A stretch of 64,000 nucleotides of DNA from Flexivirga oryzae (GTDB taxonomy: Bacteria; Actinomycetota; Actinomycetes; Actinomycetales; Dermatophilaceae). The position numbers were made by a program, and so were the translations under genes. Location: assembly GCF_014190805.1 (NCBI RefSeq), contig NZ_JACHVQ010000002.1, positions 186,001 through 250,000 on the forward strand, written 5' to 3'. Positions 59,286 to 64,000 of this stretch are shown here, piece after piece (position 1 is the stretch's first letter; every line of letters starts with the position of its first letter). The notes beneath the pieces were generated by a model. It saw only the letters and a program-made list of their open reading frames with translations, was not told where the DNA came from and made no database searches.

Positions 59286-60915
59286 TGGCGAGCAGTTTAG
59301 TGGCTGCTTCCCGCATCTCCACCTTGCGGATCTTGCCGGTGACGGTCATCGGGAACTCGTCGGTGACGTGCACGTAGCGCGGGACCTTGTAGTGAGCCAG
59401 CTTGCCGTCGCAGAACACCCGGATGTCATCGGCCGTCAGCGGCTGCTCACCGGAGCGCATGATGACCCACGCCATGAGTTCCTCGCCGTACTTCTCGTCC
59501 GGGACGCCGATCACCTGGACGTCGGCGATCTTCGGGTGCGTGTAGAGGAACTCCTCGACCTCTCGGGGGTAGATGTTCTCACCGCCGCGGATGACCAGGT
59601 CCTTGATCCGGCCGACGACGTTGACGTAACCGTCGTCGTCCATCGTCGCGAGGTCACCCGTATGCATCCAACGCGCCCGGTCGATGGCCTCCGCGGTCTT
59701 GTCGGCCTGCTCCCAGTAGCCGAGCATCACACTGTAGCCGCGGGTGCACAACTCGCCCGTGCCACCGCGAGGGGCCGTCAATCCCGTTGCCGGGTCGACG
59801 ATCTTGACCTCCAGGTGCGGCATCACCCGGCCGACGGTCTCGGTCCGGCGGGCCAGGTTGTCATCATCCCGCGTCATCGTCGAGACCGGTGACGTCTCGG
59901 TCATCCCGTAGCAGATCGCCACCTCTGCCATGTTCATCTCGGCGATCACCCGCTTCATCACCTCGACCGGACACGGCGAGCCGGCCATGATCCCGGTGCG
60001 CAACGTGCTCAGGTCGTAGCTGTCCTCCCCCTTGTCGATGAGGGCGAGCTCGGCGATGAACATCGTGGGCACGCCATACAGCGACGTGCAGCCCTCCGCC
60101 GCAACGGCTTCCAAGGTCGCAGCAGGCTCGAACGACGGCGCAGGGATCACCATGCAGCATCCATGGGAGGTAGCCGCCAGGTTGCCCATCACCATCCCGA
60201 AGCAGTGGTAGAAGGGCACCGGCAAGCAGATGCGGTCCTGCTCGGTGTAGTTCACCAACTCGCCCACGAAATAGCCGTTGTTGAGGATGTTGTGGTGCGA
60301 AAGGGTGGCACCCTTGGGGAATCCTGTTGTGCCCGAGGTGTATTGGATGTTGATCGGGTCATCGGCCGACAGCCCTTCGGACCGCTGCACCAGCTCCTCC
60401 GCCGTCGTCCCGGGCGCGCCAGCCACGAGCGCGTCCCAGGTCGGGTCACCGATGTAGACGACGTCGGTCAGCGAGCGGCATTCGCCACGCACCTGCTCGA
60501 CCATCGAGCGGTAGTCGGACGTCTTGTGGGTCTGCGCGCTGACGAGCATCCGCATGCCCGACTGGTTGACGACATACGACAGCTCGTGGGAGCGGTATGC
60601 CGGATTGACGCACACCATGATCGCGCCGATACGTGCAGTGGCGTACTGCACCAGCGTCCACTCCGGACAGTTGGGTGACCAGATGCCGACGCGATCGCCC
60701 TTGTCGATGCCGGCAGCCATCAGACCGCGCGCCACCTCGTCGACGGCCGCGTCGAACTCGGCATACGTCCACCGACGTCCACTCGGCAGGTCGACCATGG
60801 CGTCACGCGCCGCGAAACGCTCGACGGTGCGCCGGAGGTTGTCGCCGATCGTGTCGCCGAGCAGGGGCGCACCGGACGTGCCGCTGCTGTATGACGGGTG
60901 GCTGGTCTCGGACAT
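59278..60915 (-). CDS. AMP-forming acyl-CoA synthetase (FadD-like)
   Basis: A 545-residue ANL-family enzyme that activates a fatty acid to acyl-AMP and acyl-CoA. Motifs: P-loop YTSGTTGFPKGA (near residue 194), YGMTETSPV (A5), TGDLATMD (A7), VVGRIKDLVIRGGENIYPRE (hinge and A8) and TVTGKIRKVEMRE with the catalytic Lys (A10). Ribosome site AGGAGGT precedes the ATG. Translationally linked with the aldose-epimerase gene, an unexpected pairing. Chain length preference unknown. Confidence 0.93.
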   Translation of the reverse strand: MSETSHPSYSSGTSGAPLLGDTIGDNLRRTVERFAARDAMVDLPSGRRWTYAEFDAAVDEVARGLMAAGIDKGDRVGIWSPNCPEWTLVQYATARIGAIMVCVNPAYRSHELSYVVNQSGMRMLVSAQTHKTSDYRSMVEQVRGECRSLTDVVYIGDPTWDALVAGAPGTTAEELVQRSEGLSADDPINIQYTSGTTGFPKGATLSHHNILNNGYFVGELVNYTEQDRICLPVPFYHCFGMVMGNLAATSHGCCMVIPAPSFEPAATLEAVAAEGCTSLYGVPTMFIAELALIDKGEDSYDLSTLRTGIMAGSPCPVEVMKRVIAEMNMAEVAICYGMTETSPVSTMTRDDDNLARRTETVGRVMPHLEVKIVDPATGLTAPRGGTGELCTRGYSVMLGYWEQADKTAEAIDRARWMHTGDLATMDDDGYVNVVGRIKDLVIRGGENIYPREVEEFLYTHPKIADVQVIGVPDEKYGEELMAWVIMRSGEQPLTADDIRVFCDGKLAHYKVPRYVHVTDEFPMTVTGKIRKVEMREAATKLLAND

Positions 60916-60954
60916 CGATGACCTCCTGGAGCTGGCGATGTGTCGCCTCTCACA

Positions 60955-62157
60955 TTAGGTCAGTGACCGCCGGGACGGCATCGCCTTGTCCAAGGTCCGC
61001 GCCAACCGGGCGGCGTGACGGGTGCCGATGACGTAGACCCCGAGGTCCACGGCGGTGTTTCGGGTGTCGCTGACGCTGTAGCCGTTCAGGATCACCGACG
61101 GCATGGCCGCGGGCACGCGGGCCGGATCCACCCGGACGACGAGGACGGTGCGCACGCCGATCCCGGTGAAGTTGCCCCAGTTGCCGACCCGTTTGCCGGG
61201 CCGTGCGGGCAGCTCGAAGTCCCCTTCCGGGAAAGGAGACCGAGGAACCGCGACCCGCGCGCGGGTGCGGGGACACACCGTCCACGCGACCACCTCCTCC
61301 AACGGTATGTCCTGCCGTTTCCAGCCCCGGCCGATCCGTGGTGCGAGGATCGCGCCGATCGTGAGGACTCCGCCGCGCAGTTCGATCCCGTACGGCACGA
61401 AGATGAGGATCGCGACCAGCAGGAAGATGATCACGATCAGCGGGACCATCAGGACACCCACCCAGCCGCCGCCGAGGCGCGCCATACCCCAGATGACGGC
61501 AACCCCGGCCAGGACACACCCGGTGAGCAGCAGCCAGGGCACTTCACTCAGCTGCTCGGAGTAGCCGGCGGAGCGATCGACCGGCGCGCGCACCCAGGAC
61601 GGCGTCGTGAACAGGCGCGGGTCCGGTGGGCCGACCACCGATCCGACGATCGGCTGGACGCCCTGCGACACGGCCCGGGCCTGCGCGCCGAGCACCCGCG
61701 CCCGCTGCGCGGCACTCGGGGTCCGGGACATGTTCACCCCGAGGATCCCCACCCCGGCGCACATGGCCGCACCGGTCAACCCGGCCCCTGCACCAGAGGT
61801 GTCGCCGCGTATCAGGCCGGTGGTTTCGACGCAGAGGATCACGGCCGCCAACCCGAGGAACACGATCGCCACTGTCACGCCGCCTGCTCGACGGGCGGTC
61901 GAGACCACCGGAAGCCCGGGAAGCGTCTCGGGCACACCACGGCGGCGGGCGGCGCGACCTGCGCGGGTCGCGAGCCAGGTCACCAGCACGATGACGCAGC
62001 CACTGACGACGAGCCCGCCGACCTTTCCACCGGTGTCGGTCGTCCTGTCGAACACCCCGGTGATGAAGACCAGCACCGCGAACAGGTCGAGCAGGACGAG
62101 CACCACAGCGGCCGTGATGAACGGCCACCGACGGCGACCTCGATCCAGTGCTTGCAT
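60955..62157 (-). CDS. Membrane protein of unknown function
   Basis: A 400-residue protein. Predicted helices near residues 14-37, 45-62, 88-108, 118-135 and, after a loop, 196-250 (two or three), then a soluble C-terminal domain of about 130 residues. A G-W-K-R-Q-D-I-P-L-E-E-V-V-A-W segment in the C-terminal part resembles the PH-like domains of small bacterial membrane proteins. ATG at 62157 has a GGGGG-rich ribosome site; the frame is open to 62283 without support. Divergent from the helicase-associated gene. Confidence 0.65.
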   Translation of the reverse strand: MQALDRGRRRWPFITAAVVLVLLDLFAVLVFITGVFDRTTDTGGKVGGLVVSGCVIVLVTWLATRAGRAARRRGVPETLPGLPVVSTARRAGGVTVAIVFLGLAAVILCVETTGLIRGDTSGAGAGLTGAAMCAGVGILGVNMSRTPSAAQRARVLGAQARAVSQGVQPIVGSVVGPPDPRLFTTPSWVRAPVDRSAGYSEQLSEVPWLLLTGCVLAGVAVIWGMARLGGGWVGVLMVPLIVIIFLLVAILIFVPYGIELRGGVLTIGAILAPRIGRGWKRQDIPLEEVVAWTVCPRTRARVAVPRSPFPEGDFELPARPGKRVGNWGNFTGIGVRTVLVVRVDPARVPAAMPSVILNGYSVSDTRNTAVDLGVYVIGTRHAARLARTLDKAMPSRRSLT

Positions 62158-62317
62158 GCTCCCCCTCGTGTCCGACTCGGCCCGGCGGGCTGCATTGTGC
62201 ACCGTCACACTGAATGCCGGCAGAAGAAGACCCCTGTCAGTGGACGGGGCGCAGCCGCCGACCGTTCCCGGGCAATGGGCCACCTCGGGTGCGCCGGGCT
62301 CGACATATCCTTGGGCA

Positions 62318-64000
62318 GTGCCGAGATCCGCACGCAGTTTCGCCGATGACCTTCGCGCGCGCAGCGATGAGCAGCTGCGCGTGCTGCTTGCTGCGCGCCC
62401 GGATCTGATGCGCCCTGCAGCCGCCGATCTGACCGGGCTTGCTGCACGCGCCGGTACCCGTGGCAGCGTGCAGCGCGCACTGGATCACCTGTCGGCCGAC
62501 CGGCTCCGCGTGCTCGAGGCGGTGCTGGTCGGCGGCGCCGACAACGCAGCGCAGCTGCTCGCCGCGCCGAAACGGCAGGTGCAGACGATCTGTCGAGCGC
62601 TGTGGGACCAGGCGCTGCTGTGGCGCAGCCCCGAGGGATACCGAGCCGTGCGTGCCGCAGCCGAGATCCTCAGCGCGCCCGCGCGGCTGGGTCCGACCGG
62701 CCGGGAGCTCGGCGTGCCGGATCGCAGTGCGGGAGCGGTGACGTCATACGAACAGCTCAGCGCGGCAGGCCGGTCCGCCATAGACCGGTTGCGGTGGCAG
62801 CACCCTCGCGCAAGTTTCGAGGGCGCCTCGGCCTCCGGGGTGCTCGATGAACTCGTCGCCGCCGGCTTGGTCGTGCGCACCGAGGACGGCGGCATCCTCC
62901 CGCGGGAGGTCGGCCTCGCGCTGCGTGGCGGCCGGCTCTACCAGGACGGTCTCAGCGCGCCGACACCGCCGACGCAACGGTTGGTGGCTCGGGACGTCGA
63001 TGCCGATGCGGCACGGGCCGCACTGGACATCCTGTGGCACGTCGAATCCCTTGTGCGGCTGTGGGATCAGGCCCCTCCGCGGGTGTTGCGCTCCGGTGGC
63101 CTGAGCGTTCGCGATCATCGTGCCGCGGCTGCTGCACTCGATGTGGACAGCGGGCTCGCGGCGTTCGTCATCGAGCTGGCGTATGGCGCGGGCCTGGTCG
63201 CCAACGACGGCGACTTCGAACCGAGCTGGCTGCCGACGAGCACGTATGACGACTGGGTCGACCGTGACCCCGCCGATCGTTGGGCGGCGCTGGCGGCGGC
63301 GTGGTGGACCAGTGGGCGCGCGGCGTTCCTGGCGGGGACGAGCTCGGAGCAAGGGACGATCAACGTGCTCAGCGGCGACGTGTCCTGGCCGATGATGCGT
63401 GCCCGGCGCCACGACGTGTTGCAGATCCTGGCCGAGGTCGAGCCGGACATCGCGGTCTCCGTCGAGTACGTCGACGCCATGCTGCACTGGCGTCGCCCGC
63501 TGCGCCTTCCTCTGGGGGCTCCCACGCGCGTTGCCGAGGTGCTGCGTGAAGCGGCGTGGATCGGGGTGACCGGTCGCGGTGTCCTCGCCGCGCCGGGCCG
63601 TGCGCTGGTGGGCGGCGACGGTCTCGCCGCCGCGATGAGTGGTTCGTTGCCTGCACCGGTGGATCACCTTCTGCTGCAAGCAGATCTGACCGCGGTGGCG
63701 CCGGGACCGCTCGCCGACGAGCTGGCGCACCTGATGCAGGACGCCGCCGAGGTCGAGTCGCGCGGCGGGGCCACGGTCTATCGGTTCACCGACGCCAGCA
63801 TCCGGCGCGCGCTGGACGCCGGGAGGTCGGCGTCCGATCTGTTGGAGCGCCTGACGGTCGCCAGTCCGACGCCGGTGCCGCAGCCGCTGGAATATCTCGT
63901 CCTCGACGTCGCGCGGCGGCACGGGCAGACCCGCGTCGGCACCGCAGGCTGCTACCTGCGCAACGACGACGTGGCGACCCTGGACGCGATGACGAGCGAC
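62318..64000 (+). CDS. Helicase-associated-domain (XPB/Ssl2-like) protein, 3' end outside window
   Basis: An open frame from GTG at 62318 to the right edge, 561 codons. The sequence (PRSARSFADDLRARSDEQL, then GSVQRALDHLSADRLRVLEAV) matches what I know of actinobacterial proteins called helicase-conserved C-terminal or XPB/Ssl2-like: winged-helix repeats at the N-terminus and a helicase-associated fold further on, without ATPase motifs. In mycobacteria such a gene lies beside an XPB-type helicase, which could follow outside the window. A -10-like TATCCT (62306-62311) six bases before the GTG suggests a leaderless message. Confidence 0.68.
   Translation, partial: MPRSARSFADDLRARSDEQLRVLLAARPDLMRPAAADLTGLAARAGTRGSVQRALDHLSADRLRVLEAVLVGGADNAAQLLAAPKRQVQTICRALWDQALLWRSPEGYRAVRAAAEILSAPARLGPTGRELGVPDRSAGAVTSYEQLSAAGRSAIDRLRWQHPRASFEGASASGVLDELVAAGLVVRTEDGGILPREVGLALRGGRLYQDGLSAPTPPTQRLVARDVDADAARAALDILWHVESLVRLWDQAPPRVLRSGGLSVRDHRAAAAALDVDSGLAAFVIELAYGAGLVANDGDFEPSWLPTSTYDDWVDRDPADRWAALAAAWWTSGRAAFLAGTSSEQGTINVLSGDVSWPMMRARRHDVLQILAEVEPDIAVSVEYVDAMLHWRRPLRLPLGAPTRVAEVLREAAWIGVTGRGVLAAPGRALVGGDGLAAAMSGSLPAPVDHLLLQADLTAVAPGPLADELAHLMQDAAEVESRGGATVYRFTDASIRRALDAGRSASDLLERLTVASPTPVPQPLEYLVLDVARRHGQTRVGTAGCYLRNDDVATLDAMTSD

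Overview
The window comes from a high-GC actinomycete chromosome. The signs are near-exclusive use of G/C-ending codons, a furA-katG pair, a ppk1-mutT1 pair, an IdeR/DtxR-type iron box, a Streptomyces-style PHO box, treY-treZ, menD, and many genes whose start codon lies only 6-8 bases after a TAnnnT-like -10. I would guess a member of Micrococcales near Dermacoccaceae/Intrasporangiaceae, but that placement is inference. No prophage, IS element, rRNA or cas gene is visible.

Region 1 (1-6300) is phosphate metabolism: the 3' part of ppk1, a MutT1-type Nudix/phosphatase, and the complete pstSCAB operon behind a PHO box. Copies of one palindromic repeat family lie on both sides of pst. Region 2 (6300-13300) holds a small Cys/His protein, an unidentified structured-RNA candidate, a membrane protein plus MerR regulator with a MerR-type promoter, a DEAD-box helicase, and tRNA-Lys between an orphan VapC and a vapBC pair. 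Region 3 (13300-24150) holds a GT39-like membrane glycosyltransferase, an oxidoreductase, a probable antibiotic-protection operon (MFS efflux plus TetM/OtrA-like GTPase) behind a leaderless 5-codon upstream ORF and hairpin, an iron-regulated siderophore-binding lipoprotein, a PAP2/diacylglycerol-kinase fusion and a cytochrome P450.

Region 4 (24251-36191) is the most unusual part: a minus-strand operon of six genes, each overlapping the next by four bases. It encodes four tandem paralogous FtsX/MacB-type permeases (about 860-890 residues, ten predicted membrane segments each) followed by two different ATPases. The ATPases carry complementary defects in their ATP-site motifs, which suggests a heterodimer with one working and one degenerate site.

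Region 5 (36460-51240) holds furA-katG, a CapA-like lipoprotein, a second large repeat array, VOC and tandem-GNAT enzymes, the treY-treZ trehalose pathway with an FMN-reductase-like gene, an MFS transporter and menD. Region 6 (51460-58250) is a PucR-type regulator followed by a full Liv-type ABC importer and a 3-hydroxybutyrate-dehydrogenase-like SDR. Region 7 (58256-64000) holds a minus-strand aldose epimerase/acyl-CoA synthetase pair, a membrane protein, and the start of a helicase-associated-domain protein that runs off the window.

Two families of intergenic elements recur. One is an array-forming repeat of about 52 bp with a C4-5/G4-5 palindrome. The other is a hairpin type built from two nearly identical words that differ by a C/G swap, with inverted copies downstream; it often sits between convergent genes.
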